Source: Microvirga sp. Mcv34 (lineage in GTDB: Bacteria > Pseudomonadota > Alphaproteobacteria > Rhizobiales > Beijerinckiaceae). From it: DNA of 64,000 bases. The stretch lies in assembly GCF_024519725.1 (NCBI RefSeq), contig NZ_JALJRK010000014.1, forward strand, positions 33,986 to 97,985. Reading direction: 5' to 3'. Both the position numbers and the translations under genes were made by a program. The number at the start of each line of letters is the position of its first letter. The first letter of the stretch is position 1. Shown here piece after piece: positions 1-8,626 of this stretch. Under the pieces are notes generated by a model. The model saw nothing but the letters and a program-made list of their open reading frames with translations, ran no database searches and was not told the DNA's origin.

Positions 1-1
1 C

Positions 2-1234
2 TTCATCCGCCTTGTCGGCGCATGCCTCATGGTGGCCCTCGTGGCCGCGTGGACGGGGCATGCCCATGCGGCCGGAGAGGGCGCGAAGGCCGGCGCTCAA
101 ACCATCGCGGCGGCCGTCACGGTCGAATCGGAGGGAGCGAAAACTCGCTTTAAGGTTACTCTGTCGAAACCGGTCCTGGCGCAGGTTTCGCTGATGGAGC
201 GTCCGGATCGGGTCATCATCGACCTGCCCGAGGTTGCCTTCCACTTGCCCCAGGAAGCGGGGCGCGGCAGGGAGGGGCTCATCGCCTCCTACCGCTACGG
301 TCTCTTTGCTCCGGGCCGCTCCCGGGTGGTCATGGAACTGACTCAGCCGGCCGTAGTCTCGGGCATGACCACCGCGCCCGACCCCACGGGCGTGGCGACG
401 ATCCTGACCATCGAGCTGTCCCGCACCGAGCGGGAGGAGTTCCACAAGGCGGCCGCCGACAATGCATCCGCTACTCGGGAAGCTTCGTCGGTGCCCGCCG
501 TCCAGGGGCCTAAGGACGCCCGGCCGGTCATCGTGATCGACCCCGGCCATGGCGGAATCGACCCGGGGGCGAATGCCTCTTCGGGCAATGTCTACGAGAA
601 GGACCTGGTTCTGGCCTTCGCCCAGAGGCTCAAGAGGAAGCTGGAGGAGAACGGTCGCTACCGGATCGTCATGACCCGCGACGAGGACGTGTTCATCTCC
701 CTCGGCGACCGGGTTCGCGCCGCCCGCGGGGTCCAGGCCGATCTGTTCATCTCCGTCCACGCGGATTCGATCTCCGGAGGCCAGGAGGTGAGGGGGCTGA
801 CGGTCTATACCGGGGCCGAACGCGCCTCGGACGCCGATTCCGCCCGGCTCGCCGACCGTGAAAACAAGGCGGACGCAGTCGCCGGTGTCGAATCGCGCGA
901 CATTCCCGACGACGTATCGGACATCCTCATGGAGCTGACTCTCCGGGAAACCCGGAGCTTCTCGCACGGCTTCGCCAGCCGTCTCGTGGGCGAGTTCGAT
1001 TCCGTCGCCCGTCTCAACAAGAATCCTCACCGGCAAGCCCGTTTCCAGGTGCTGCGGGCCCATGACGTGCCGTCCGTGCTGGTCGAACTCGGCTATCTCT
1101 CGAGCCAAAAGGACCTGGACCTGTTGATGTCAGAGGACTGGCGCGCCAAAATGGTGTCAGCCATGTCGGTCGCGGTGGATCGCTTTTTCGCCGCGCGGTT
1201 TGCCCGCAGGGGCGCTGCCGCAGTTTTACCATAG
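2..1234 (+). CDS. amiC: N-acetylmuramoyl-L-alanine amidase, AMIN + Amidase_3 (5' partial)
   Basis: Periplasmic zinc amidase that cuts the bond between N-acetylmuramic acid and the stem peptide during cell separation. The frame is open to the window edge, and the first visible residues (FIRLVGACLMVALVAAW, then AHA) look like the middle of a signal peptide, so the true start lies upstream; the in-frame ATG at 29 would remove the positively charged part. An AMIN-like beta domain comes first, then Amidase_3 with DPGHGG (539-556), a Glu in NVYEKD, FISVHAD and VLVELGY, which are the zinc and catalytic positions of the family. It is followed by a penicillin-binding protein in the same direction, a pairing common in alphaproteobacteria. 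Confidence 0.9.
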   Translation, partial: FIRLVGACLMVALVAAWTGHAHAAGEGAKAGAQTIAAAVTVESEGAKTRFKVTLSKPVLAQVSLMERPDRVIIDLPEVAFHLPQEAGRGREGLIASYRYGLFAPGRSRVVMELTQPAVVSGMTTAPDPTGVATILTIELSRTEREEFHKAAADNASATREASSVPAVQGPKDARPVIVIDPGHGGIDPGANASSGNVYEKDLVLAFAQRLKRKLEENGRYRIVMTRDEDVFISLGDRVRAARGVQADLFISVHADSISGGQEVRGLTVYTGAERASDADSARLADRENKADAVAGVESRDIPDDVSDILMELTLRETRSFSHGFASRLVGEFDSVARLNKNPHRQARFQVLRAHDVPSVLVELGYLSSQKDLDLLMSEDWRAKMVSAMSVAVDRFFAARFARRGAAAVLP

Positions 1235-1317
1235 AGACAGTGTGGATACCCCATAGCGGGGGCGCGATTCATCGGGTAACGAGGATGCGCGTTTCAAGAT
1301 CTGCATAAACAGGCGCC

Positions 1318-3798
1318 ATGGGCGCCGTCATGGAATACCATCGGATGCGCTTCGTCCTACGATTTTTCGGCTTCCTCTTCAGCGTTGGAGCGATCTTCTT
1401 CCTGATCGGCGCCGTGGGGCTCGCCTATGGGTTCTGGTTCTATTCGAAGGACCTGCCGGATCACGCCCAGCTGGCCAATTACGAGCCGCCGGTGATGACC
1501 CGCATCCATGCGTCGGACGGCAGCCTGATTGCCGAATACGCTCGTGAGCGCCGCCTTTACGTGCCGATCCAGGCCGTGCCCAAGCTCGTGATCGGGGCTT
1601 TCCTCTCGGCCGAGGACAAAAACTTCTACAAGCATGTCGGCGTCGATCCCGAGGGCCTCGTGCGCGCCGTCGTGGCCAACCTCCGCTCCGGCGGAGCCCG
1701 GGAGCAGGGCGCCTCGACCATCACGCAGCAGGTCGCCAAGAACTTCCTCGTCGGTAACGAGCGGAGCTACGAGCGCAAGATTCGAGAGGCGCTGATCGCG
1801 CTGCGCATGGAATCGACGTTCTCCAAGGACAAGATCCTCGAGCTCTATCTCAACGAAATCTTCCTCGGCACCCTGACCCCGGGCCGCAACCTGCACGGGA
1901 TCGCGGCGGCGGCGCTCGATTATTTCGGTAAGTCCATCCACGAGCTGACCATCGCGGAAGCCGCCTACATCGCCGCTCTGCCCAAGGGGCCGAACAATTA
2001 CCATCCCTTCCGCCAGCGCAAGGCCGCCATCGACCGCCGGAACTGGGTGATCGACCGCATGGCCGCCAACGGCTACATCTCGAAGGCGGACGCGGAGGCG
2101 GCCCAGAAAGAGCCCCTCAACGTCAAGCCGCGCGTGGTCTCGCCGAATAGCATCGCGTCGGGCTACTTCGCCGAGGGCGTGCGCCGCGACATCGCCGAGC
2201 GCTACGGCGAGGAGACCCTCTATGAGGGCGGCCTGCTCATCCGTTCGACCCTGGATCCCAAGATGCAGGCCATGGCCCGCAAGGCCCTGGTCGACGGTCT
2301 CGTGCGCTTCGACGAGGCGCGCGGCTGGCGCGGATCCCAGCAGAAGATCGACCTCGCCGGCCGCGAATGGGGGCTCGCCCTGGCCGACGTATCGGCACTC
2401 GGCGACGTGCAGCCCTGGCGCCTGGCCGTCGTGCTGGAGGTGGCCGGTGGCCGCGCGAAGATCGGCCTGCAGCCTAAGCGCGAAGCGTCCGGGCAGGTGG
2501 CCAAGGACCGCGAGACCGGTCTCGTGACGGCCGATGGCGCCAAATGGACCCGTCGCCCCGTCGAGCGTGCCGTGTCCGTGGGCGACGTGGTCTATGTGGA
2601 GCCGCTGGCCGACAAGCAGGGCCAGTTCCGCCTGCGCCAGATCCCCGAGATTTCGGGCGCCATCGTGGCCATGGATCCCAACACGGGCCGCGTCCACGCC
2701 ATGGTGGGCGGCTTCTCCTACGATCAGAGCGAGTTCAACCGAGCGGTTCAGGCCATGCGCCAGCCGGGTTCCTCGTTCAAGCCCATCGTCTACGCGACCG
2801 CCCTGGACAACGGCTACACGCCGTCGAACCAGATCATGGACTCGCCCTTCGTGCTCGACATGGGGCCGGGGCAGGCGGCCTGGGCGCCGTCCAACTACGA
2901 CGGCAAGTCGGGCGGGCTGCGCACCCTGCGCTATGGCATCGAGCATTCCAAGAACCTGATGACGGTGCGTCTCGCCAACGAGGTCGGCATGCCGGCCATC
3001 TCGGAATATGCCCGTCGCTTCGGCGTCTATGACGACCTGCTGCCGCTGCTTTCCATGTCGCTGGGCGCCGGCGAGACCACGGTCATGCGCATGACGGCGG
3101 CCTATTCCATGTTCGCCAATGGCGGCCGCCGCATCAAGCCGACCCTGATCGACCAGATCCAGGACCGCAACGGCCGGACGCTCTATCGTCACGACGACCG
3201 CAAGTGCAGCGGCTGCGATGCGGAGAAGTGGGATGGCGGCGCTGCCCCCAAGCTGACCGAGACTCGCGAGCAGGTGCTCGATCCGCTGACCGCCTACCAG
3301 ATCACCTCGATCCTCGAAGGCGTGGTCCAGCGTGGCACGGCGCAGTCGGTCAAGGCCGTCGGCAAGCCGCTCGCAGGCAAGACCGGCACCACCAACGACG
3401 CCAAGGACGTGTGGTTCGTAGGCTTCTCGCCCGATCTCGCGGTCGGCGTGTTCCTCGGCTACGACCAGCCGAAGTCGCTCGGCAACGCGGCGACGGCGGG
3501 CCAATACGCGGCGCCGGTCTTCCGCGACTTCATGCAGATGGCGCTCAAGGACAAGCCGGCGACGCCGTTCCGCGTGCCTGCGGGCATCAAGCTGATCCGT
3601 GTCAACGCCGCTACCGGCACCCGCGCGGGCGGCGAGGGCGGCGGCACGATCCTCGAAGCGTTCAAGCCGGGTCAGGCCCCGCCGGAATACGTGCCGCCGG
3701 AACCTTCGGCGGAAGAGGTCCCGCAGGCCGAGTACGTTCCGGCTCCTCCGCCAAGCGGGCAGCGGGCCGTGGGCGTAGGCCCGGGCGGATTGTACTGA
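1318..3798 (+). CDS. mrcA: Penicillin-binding protein 1A (bifunctional transglycosylase/transpeptidase)
   Basis: Class A PBP that polymerises glycan strands and cross-links peptidoglycan at the inner membrane. There is a short cytoplasmic start and one membrane segment (about residues 10-37). The GT51 domain follows, with EDKNFYKHVG, GASTITQQVAKN and KILELYLNEIFLG. The transpeptidase domain has SSFK (SxxK), SKN in place of SxN, and KTGTT. The C-terminus is a proline-rich tail with two EYVP units. At 826 residues it has normal length. ATGs at 1330 and 1345 are alternative starts, since no strong ribosome-binding site marks 1318. It lies 83 bp after the amidase, so the two may be co-transcribed. 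Confidence 0.95.
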   Translation: MGAVMEYHRMRFVLRFFGFLFSVGAIFFLIGAVGLAYGFWFYSKDLPDHAQLANYEPPVMTRIHASDGSLIAEYARERRLYVPIQAVPKLVIGAFLSAEDKNFYKHVGVDPEGLVRAVVANLRSGGAREQGASTITQQVAKNFLVGNERSYERKIREALIALRMESTFSKDKILELYLNEIFLGTLTPGRNLHGIAAAALDYFGKSIHELTIAEAAYIAALPKGPNNYHPFRQRKAAIDRRNWVIDRMAANGYISKADAEAAQKEPLNVKPRVVSPNSIASGYFAEGVRRDIAERYGEETLYEGGLLIRSTLDPKMQAMARKALVDGLVRFDEARGWRGSQQKIDLAGREWGLALADVSALGDVQPWRLAVVLEVAGGRAKIGLQPKREASGQVAKDRETGLVTADGAKWTRRPVERAVSVGDVVYVEPLADKQGQFRLRQIPEISGAIVAMDPNTGRVHAMVGGFSYDQSEFNRAVQAMRQPGSSFKPIVYATALDNGYTPSNQIMDSPFVLDMGPGQAAWAPSNYDGKSGGLRTLRYGIEHSKNLMTVRLANEVGMPAISEYARRFGVYDDLLPLLSMSLGAGETTVMRMTAAYSMFANGGRRIKPTLIDQIQDRNGRTLYRHDDRKCSGCDAEKWDGGAAPKLTETREQVLDPLTAYQITSILEGVVQRGTAQSVKAVGKPLAGKTGTTNDAKDVWFVGFSPDLAVGVFLGYDQPKSLGNAATAGQYAAPVFRDFMQMALKDKPATPFRVPAGIKLIRVNAATGTRAGGEGGGTILEAFKPGQAPPEYVPPEPSAEEVPQAEYVPAPPPSGQRAVGVGPGGLY

Positions 3799-3893
3799 GC
3801 GGCTTCGCCCCCATATAGAAATCGCCCAATCACACCCGGAAAGCGGATTGCCCGACGGCCGCGAAAGCAGCCGCCGGCGATCCGCCGACTTGG

Positions 3894-3934
3894 GCATCGG
3901 GGCCGAAAGTGCATTCCACTTTGAGGCCCGATGC
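3894..3934. repeat. Strong imperfect hairpin between mrcA and prfB
   Basis: GCATCGGG at 3894-3901 pairs with CCCGATGC at 3927-3934. An inner AAAGTG/CACTTT stem stacks on it with a small bulge. The element ends in GATGCTCTAAG, which resembles the GATGCTTTAG end of the repeat at 12135-12240. It has no T-run, so it reads as an intergenic palindromic element rather than a classic terminator. Confidence 0.5.
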
Positions 3935-3975
3935 TCTAAGACGCACCCATCACAGGCACGGACTCAAGAGAACCC

Positions 3976-5104
3976 ATGCGCGCCGAAATTCAACATCTCG
4001 TAGAAGAGACCAAGCAGTCAGTCGGGCTGCTGAGGAGGCATCTTTGACTGGGATACTGCCCAGCGACGCCTCGCAGAACTGAACGCCCAGGCTGAGGATC
4101 CGAACCTCTGGAACGATGCCGACGCCGCGCAGAAGATCATGCGCGAGCGCACGTCGCTCGAGGACCAGATCTCGGCCGTGAAGCGCCTCGAGCAGGACCT
4201 CGAAGACGCCATCACGCTGATCGAACTCGGCGACGCCGAAGAGGACGAGGCCACGATCCGCGAGGGTGAGGAGACGATCCGCAGCCTCCAGGCCGAGGCG
4301 GCCCGCCGCCAGGTCGAGACCCTGCTCTCGGGCGAGGCGGATGCCAACGACACCTATGTGGAAGTGCATTCGGGCGCGGGCGGCACGGAAAGCCAGGACT
4401 GGGCCAACATGCTCCAGCGCATGTATGCCCGCTGGGCCGAGCGCCGGAAGTACAAGGTCGAGCTGCTCGAAATCACCGACGGCGAAGAGGCCGGGATCAA
4501 GAGCGCCACGCTCCTGATCAAGGGCCTCAACGCCTATGGCTGGCTCAAGACCGAGTCCGGCGTGCACCGGCTCGTGCGCATCTCGCCCTACGATTCGAAT
4601 GCCCGCCGCCACACGAGCTTCGCGTCGGTCTGGGTCTATCCGGTGGTGGACGACCGCATCAACATCGAGATCAAGGAATCCGACTGCCGCATTGATACGT
4701 TCCGGTCCTCGGGCGCCGGCGGCCAGCACGTGAACACCACCGACTCGGCGGTGCGCATCACGCATATTCCGAGCGGCATCGTCGTGGCCTGCCAGCAGGA
4801 GCGCTCCCAGCACAAGAACCGGGCCACCGCTTGGAACATGCTGCGCGCCCGCCTCTACGAGGCCGAGTTGAAGAAGCGGGAGGAGAAGGCCAACGCCGAG
4901 GCCGCTGCGAAGACGGATATCGGCTGGGGCCACCAGATCCGCTCCTATGTGCTTCAGCCCTACCAGATGGTGAAGGACCTGCGCACCGGCGCCCAGTCCA
5001 CAAGCCCGCAGGACGTGCTCGACGGTGACCTCGACCCCTTCATGGAAGCCTCGCTCGCCCAGCGCGTCTATGGCGGCGACGCTGAGGTCGAGGATATCGA
5101 TTAA
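3976..5104 (+). CDS. prfB: Peptide chain release factor 2, with programmed +1 frameshift
   Basis: RF2 ends translation at UGA and UAA. Frame 0 starts at ATG 3976 and encodes 23 residues ending LLRRHL, then meets TGA at 4045-4047. Moving +1 to read GAC from 4046 gives a continuous RF2 ([15 protein letters not shown]...), 375 residues in all. All parts of the autoregulatory site are present: an internal AGGAGG (4033-4038), slippery CTT (4042-4044) and TGAC. The catalytic GGQ is at 4718-4726. The stop-recognition tripeptide reads SPY ([15 protein letters not shown]) instead of SPF. Low RF2 would favour the shift and so raise RF2. A caller ignoring frameshifting would annotate only 4139-5104. Confidence 0.95.
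4033..4048 (+). promoter_or_regulatory. prfB programmed +1 frameshift site
   Basis: The sequence is AGGAGG CAT CTT TGA C: an internal Shine-Dalgarno, one spacer codon, the slippery CUU codon, and an in-frame UGA with the weak C context. This matches the E. coli prfB arrangement in spacing and slip codon, with an even better Shine-Dalgarno. Confidence 0.95.
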
Positions 5105-5111
5105 GGAGACA

Positions 5112-5138
5112 AGGCCCACTCGACAAGAGCGGGCCTTT
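5112..5138 (+). terminator. Rho-independent terminator of prfB
   Basis: AGGCCCACTC (5112-5121) pairs with GAGCGGGCCT (5127-5136) with one mismatch, followed by a short T-run. It starts 8 bases after the prfB stop. Confidence 0.7.
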
Positions 5139-5191
5139 CGTCATGCATGGGGCCGCGCATATGATGCGCGGCTGTCGTTGGGAAGCTGATC

Positions 5192-6358
5192 TCACACGAT
5201 GAGAAAGTGACTTGCGTTCATAGAAACGTCGTTCACTGTTGCGATCTTGATCTGTGGCCGCGCACCTGTCCCATCCGGATCATAGTAAAGCGCAAAGCTG
5301 TAACTATAGTCGAAAATGAGACGGCTGGCGGCGTCTTTGGCACTTGAACCGATCGCGAAGGCTGATTCGCTCAGCCGACCGACAGGGCCGGCTTCCGAGA
5401 AGATAGCGCTGGAAAGAACAATTCGGTCTTCCTCAGGAGCGAAATCGACAATCTTATCGACGTTTGCGTCTTTCTGCGGCTGAGTATCGAACACGAAGCT
5501 GTCCTTACCCGGTCCACCGATCAACACATCGTTTCCGAGGCCGCCGTAAAGTTCGTCATTTCCCTTGAGACCATGAAGACGGTCATCGCCGTCCTGTCCC
5601 TTCATGATGTCGGTTACACTTGTTCCAAGCATGACATCGGCCTTGGATTTTCCAATCTGCGTTAGAACTTCCTTCGATCGGCTCCAATGCCACTTCGACA
5701 CTTGTTTTCCATCTGCCGATGGCGGGCCGTAGAGTTTTCGTGCTGCCTGGATATCGAACGGACGCAGGGTCGCGGGGATGGGCTCTTCCGGATCGGAATA
5801 AGCCATGACTGTATACTTCAGGCTGTCATAAGTCTTGGAAAGTAAACGAGGGTTGAGATCCGTCGTGCTGAAAGGATGCTTCAGGCCGATTGCATGGCCG
5901 ATTTCATGCAGCAAGGCCAGATTTTTTTGTGTTGGATTCTGGCTGAAATATTCTTCGTAAGTTGGGTTTAAGTAAACGTTTCCGGCACTTTCATAGAAAT
6001 ATGTGAATTCCTCCGGACCATACGGATAGTAATTGGACGGCCGGTATGCAAATGCGGTTTGCCCTGATGGTATCCAGCTAAACTGAATGTCACCATGGTC
6101 GCCCTTGGTTTCCAAGAATGTGATGCCGCATGCCTTTCCCCATTGAGCCAGCGCCGCCTTGGCGGCGGCCTTGTCCTGATCGGAGAAAGGACGCCAAGTC
6201 GAAGCATCCTCCGGCCACGAAGTGCGATCGTCCTTCGTCATGGTTTTTGGAAACGAATATGTCAGGAAGACAGGCGTCTTAGTCATCCGCAAGGTGGAAT
6301 GGCCAAGCCAGTTGTCTCCCGAGATGATTCCCATGTAGTTGGATACGTATCTGGCCAT
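5192..6358 (-). CDS. Serralysin-like M10 metallopeptidase, short RTX tail
   Basis: Predicted secreted zinc protease of 388 residues. It has the M10 zinc motif HEIGHAIGLKHP and a Met-turn YTVMAYSD. Four glycine-rich nonapeptides follow (GQDGDDRLH, GLKGNDELY, GGLGNDVLI, GGPGKDSFV) that should bind calcium in a beta-roll. There is no N-terminal signal peptide; the C-terminus ends in hydrophobic residues (ASHFLIV), as expected of type I secretion substrates. No ABC/HlyD/TolC secretion genes are in the window. It is a paralogue of the next gene (shared KTPVFLTY and QIGKSKADV) and visibly more AT-rich than prfB and bcp around it, which suggests transfer. The start has only a weak ribosome-binding site. 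Confidence 0.88.
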   Translation of the reverse strand: MARYVSNYMGIISGDNWLGHSTLRMTKTPVFLTYSFPKTMTKDDRTSWPEDASTWRPFSDQDKAAAKAALAQWGKACGITFLETKGDHGDIQFSWIPSGQTAFAYRPSNYYPYGPEEFTYFYESAGNVYLNPTYEEYFSQNPTQKNLALLHEIGHAIGLKHPFSTTDLNPRLLSKTYDSLKYTVMAYSDPEEPIPATLRPFDIQAARKLYGPPSADGKQVSKWHWSRSKEVLTQIGKSKADVMLGTSVTDIMKGQDGDDRLHGLKGNDELYGGLGNDVLIGGPGKDSFVFDTQPQKDANVDKIVDFAPEEDRIVLSSAIFSEAGPVGRLSESAFAIGSSAKDAASRLIFDYSYSFALYYDPDGTGARPQIKIATVNDVSMNASHFLIV

Positions 6359-6548
6359 GTCGCCTAGTTCACGAATTGCAATGTTATTTCAAAATATTTC
6401 TCGTCCATTAAGGTGTCAAGGGTTGATGAGGATTGAAAACCTAGGTTCGGGAGAGGCACGGGCAATAAAGAAGGTGAGCACGTAGAGTGTGAAATCGATA
6501 AGGACGAATAAGGTAGGCTCCTTTAGGACCTGTCGTATTGCTAGCGAT

Positions 6549-7913
6549 TTAAACGACGATGAAGTCCGAGGCGCTGAGCGTCACCGTGCCCAGGAGCTTC
6601 GCAAAGCGTATAGCCGCCCCGGGGCCGGTTCCGTCCGGGTCGTAGGAGAGCAATTGCTCTTCCGGATCGAAGATGATCCTGGTCCCGGTAGTCTCCGCGG
6701 ACGCTCCTTTGACGAAAGCTTGCTCCTGCAGGAGGCCTTTTGCGAGGGTGCTGAAGATGGCCGACGATAGGACGATCCTGTCCTGCTCCACATCTTCAAA
6801 CCATGTCGATTTCGGGTTCTGGTTGAAGTCCGTGATCTGGTCGATGTCGTCGATGCCGTTGAACGGGGCATCGAAAACGAAGTGGTCGCTGTCGCGGCCT
6901 CCTGTCAGGGTGTCGCTTCCCACGCCTCCGTAAAGAGTGTCGTCGTCATATCCTCCTTTCAGGACGTCGTTACCCAAGTCTCCGTAGAGGACGTCATCGC
7001 TCGACCCGCCGTTCAGGACGTCGCTGCCGGCGCCGCCCTGCAGAATGTCGTCGCCATAGCCACCGCTCAAGGTGTCGCTGCCGGCTTCACCGAACAGATT
7101 GTCATCGTCGTCGCCGCCGCTCAGGAAATCATTGCCATCGCCCCCGTGGAGCATGTCGTCGCCGTCGAAGCCGTAGATCCTGTCGTCACCCGCTTCTCCC
7201 TTGATGACATCCTTAACCGAGACGCCCTGGATGACGTCCGCTTTGCTCTTGCCGATCTGGGTGAGGGTCTGCGTCGTCTTGCTCCAGCTCCACTTCGCGA
7301 CCTGTTTTCCGTCTTTTGAGGGGCTGCCGTAGAGTGCGCGGATGGCCTGGATATCCAGAGGGCCGAGGCCGGGCGGCTGCATATTGATGTCGCCCCCCGT
7401 GTAGCTCATCACGGTGTACTTCACGTCGTCGAGCTCGGACTTCAGCAGCTGCTTGTTGTGGTCCATCCTGTGGAAAGGGTGCTTGAGGCCGAGCGCGTGG
7501 CCGATCTCATGGAGCATGACATACAGCCTGAAGCCCTTATATGTTCCGAGTTCGGAACGGTAACGCTCGTTCAGGTAGATGTTCCCGCCATCGTAGTCCC
7601 GGGCGAGACCTTCTTCGTCGACAGTCTCAAGCTCCGGGAACTCGGCCCACCCGGAATGGTCCCAATATCCCCATTTCCACTGGAACTTCAATTCGGCTTC
7701 CTGGCCCTTGACCTCAATGAAGCGAATGCCTGAGGCATCGCCCCACATCTTCAGGGCCTTTCGCGCCAAGGCTTTGTCCGCTCCCCCGAACTTCGTCGCT
7801 CCCCACCGCGGGCCGTTGAACGTATAGGTCAGGAAAACAGGTGTCTTGTTGACCTTGAGGCTGGACAGGCCATTCCAGCTCTGGCCCGAGAGAATGGCTT
7901 TGTAGTCCGGCAT
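6549..7913 (-). CDS. Serralysin-like M10 metallopeptidase, long RTX tail
   Basis: Second secreted M10 protease, about 454 residues. It has zinc motif HEIGHALGLKHPF and Met-turn YTVMSYTG, then about twelve RTX nonapeptides in a row (for example GGDGNDFLS, GEAGSDTLS, GGYGDDILQ, GGAGSDVLN). That is three times as many as its neighbour. It ends in ASDFIVV, a typical acidic-hydrophobic type I secretion tail. The N-terminal catalytic domain aligns with the downstream paralogue throughout, so the pair looks like a duplication followed by repeat gain or loss. The start is uncertain: ATG 7913 has a weak AGGG upstream, and in-frame ATG 7934 adds seven residues. The 190 bp between the two genes holds no other gene. 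Confidence 0.88.
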   Translation of the reverse strand: MPDYKAILSGQSWNGLSSLKVNKTPVFLTYTFNGPRWGATKFGGADKALARKALKMWGDASGIRFIEVKGQEAELKFQWKWGYWDHSGWAEFPELETVDEEGLARDYDGGNIYLNERYRSELGTYKGFRLYVMLHEIGHALGLKHPFHRMDHNKQLLKSELDDVKYTVMSYTGGDINMQPPGLGPLDIQAIRALYGSPSKDGKQVAKWSWSKTTQTLTQIGKSKADVIQGVSVKDVIKGEAGDDRIYGFDGDDMLHGGDGNDFLSGGDDDDNLFGEAGSDTLSGGYGDDILQGGAGSDVLNGGSSDDVLYGDLGNDVLKGGYDDDTLYGGVGSDTLTGGRDSDHFVFDAPFNGIDDIDQITDFNQNPKSTWFEDVEQDRIVLSSAIFSTLAKGLLQEQAFVKGASAETTGTRIIFDPEEQLLSYDPDGTGPGAAIRFAKLLGTVTLSASDFIVV

Positions 7914-7997
7914 ATGGGGTAGGCCCTGCAGCATACTGATTGAACGATTCTATAAACTTTATTACGTTGCAATCAAAAGCTGCAAGGCTATTTTCCC

Positions 7998-8468
7998 TCA
8001 TGCGTCGAGGGCTTGTGCGGCTTTCAACACCTCTTCCGCATGGCCTGGTACCTTCACCTTGTTCCAGACCTGGGCGACATTGCCATCCCGGTCGATCAGC
8101 ACCGTGGTCCGCTCGACGCCCATGTATTTGCGGCCATACATGCTCTTCTCGACCCAGACGCCGTAGGCCTCCAGCATGGCCTTGGCCTCATCCGACGCTA
8201 GGGAGAAGTCGAGGCCGTACTTGGCGCGGAACTTGTCGTGGCTCTTCAGCGGGTCCGGTGAAACGCCCACGATTTCCGTATCGGCGGCGGCGAAATCCGC
8301 CTTGAGGGCCTGGAAGTCCTTTGCCTCCATGGTGCAGCCGCTGGTGTCGTCCTTGGGGTAGAAATACAGCACGACCTTGCGGCCCTTCAGGGTGTCGAGG
8401 CTGATCTCCCGACCATCTGTCGCAGGCAGGGAGAAGGCTGGAGCTTTGGTTCCGATGGTAAGAGACAT
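7998..8468 (-). CDS. bcp: Thioredoxin-dependent thiol peroxidase (Bcp/PrxQ family)
   Basis: Cytoplasmic peroxiredoxin that reduces hydroperoxides. The 156-residue protein has the peroxidatic cysteine in DTSGCTMEA. Five residues later, where the E. coli enzyme has its resolving cysteine, this protein has Lys (EAKDF), so it should work by a one-cysteine mechanism or use an outside thiol. The start ATG at 8468 follows GAAAGGCGATTC, a usable ribosome-binding site; longer in-frame starts upstream lack one. It is divergent from the AsmA-like gene. Confidence 0.92.
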   Translation of the reverse strand: MSLTIGTKAPAFSLPATDGREISLDTLKGRKVVLYFYPKDDTSGCTMEAKDFQALKADFAAADTEIVGVSPDPLKSHDKFRAKYGLDFSLASDEAKAMLEAYGVWVEKSMYGRKYMGVERTTVLIDRDGNVAQVWNKVKVPGHAEEVLKAAQALDA

Positions 8469-8626
8469 GAATCGCCTTTCTTTTGGCGGAATGTACTGTT
8501 TGGAAACCTCTGGTGTGCACGACTGACGGGAACGGTCGCGGGAGGCATCTGAGGCGGTTAAGGTCTCTTCTCTGATTCCCTGATAAGCGCCCAGGCGCAA
8601 GAACCGGATTGTTCAACGTCACAAGA

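Noticed and set aside
1357..3897. 846-residue frame antisense to mrcA
   Set aside because: It mirrors mrcA throughout, is rich in Arg/Ala/Gly/His with no motif or ribosome-binding site, and is what high-GC genes produce on the opposite strand.
3950..5119. 389-residue frame antisense to prfB
   Set aside because: It covers a well-supported RF2 gene and has low-complexity composition. No domain was found.
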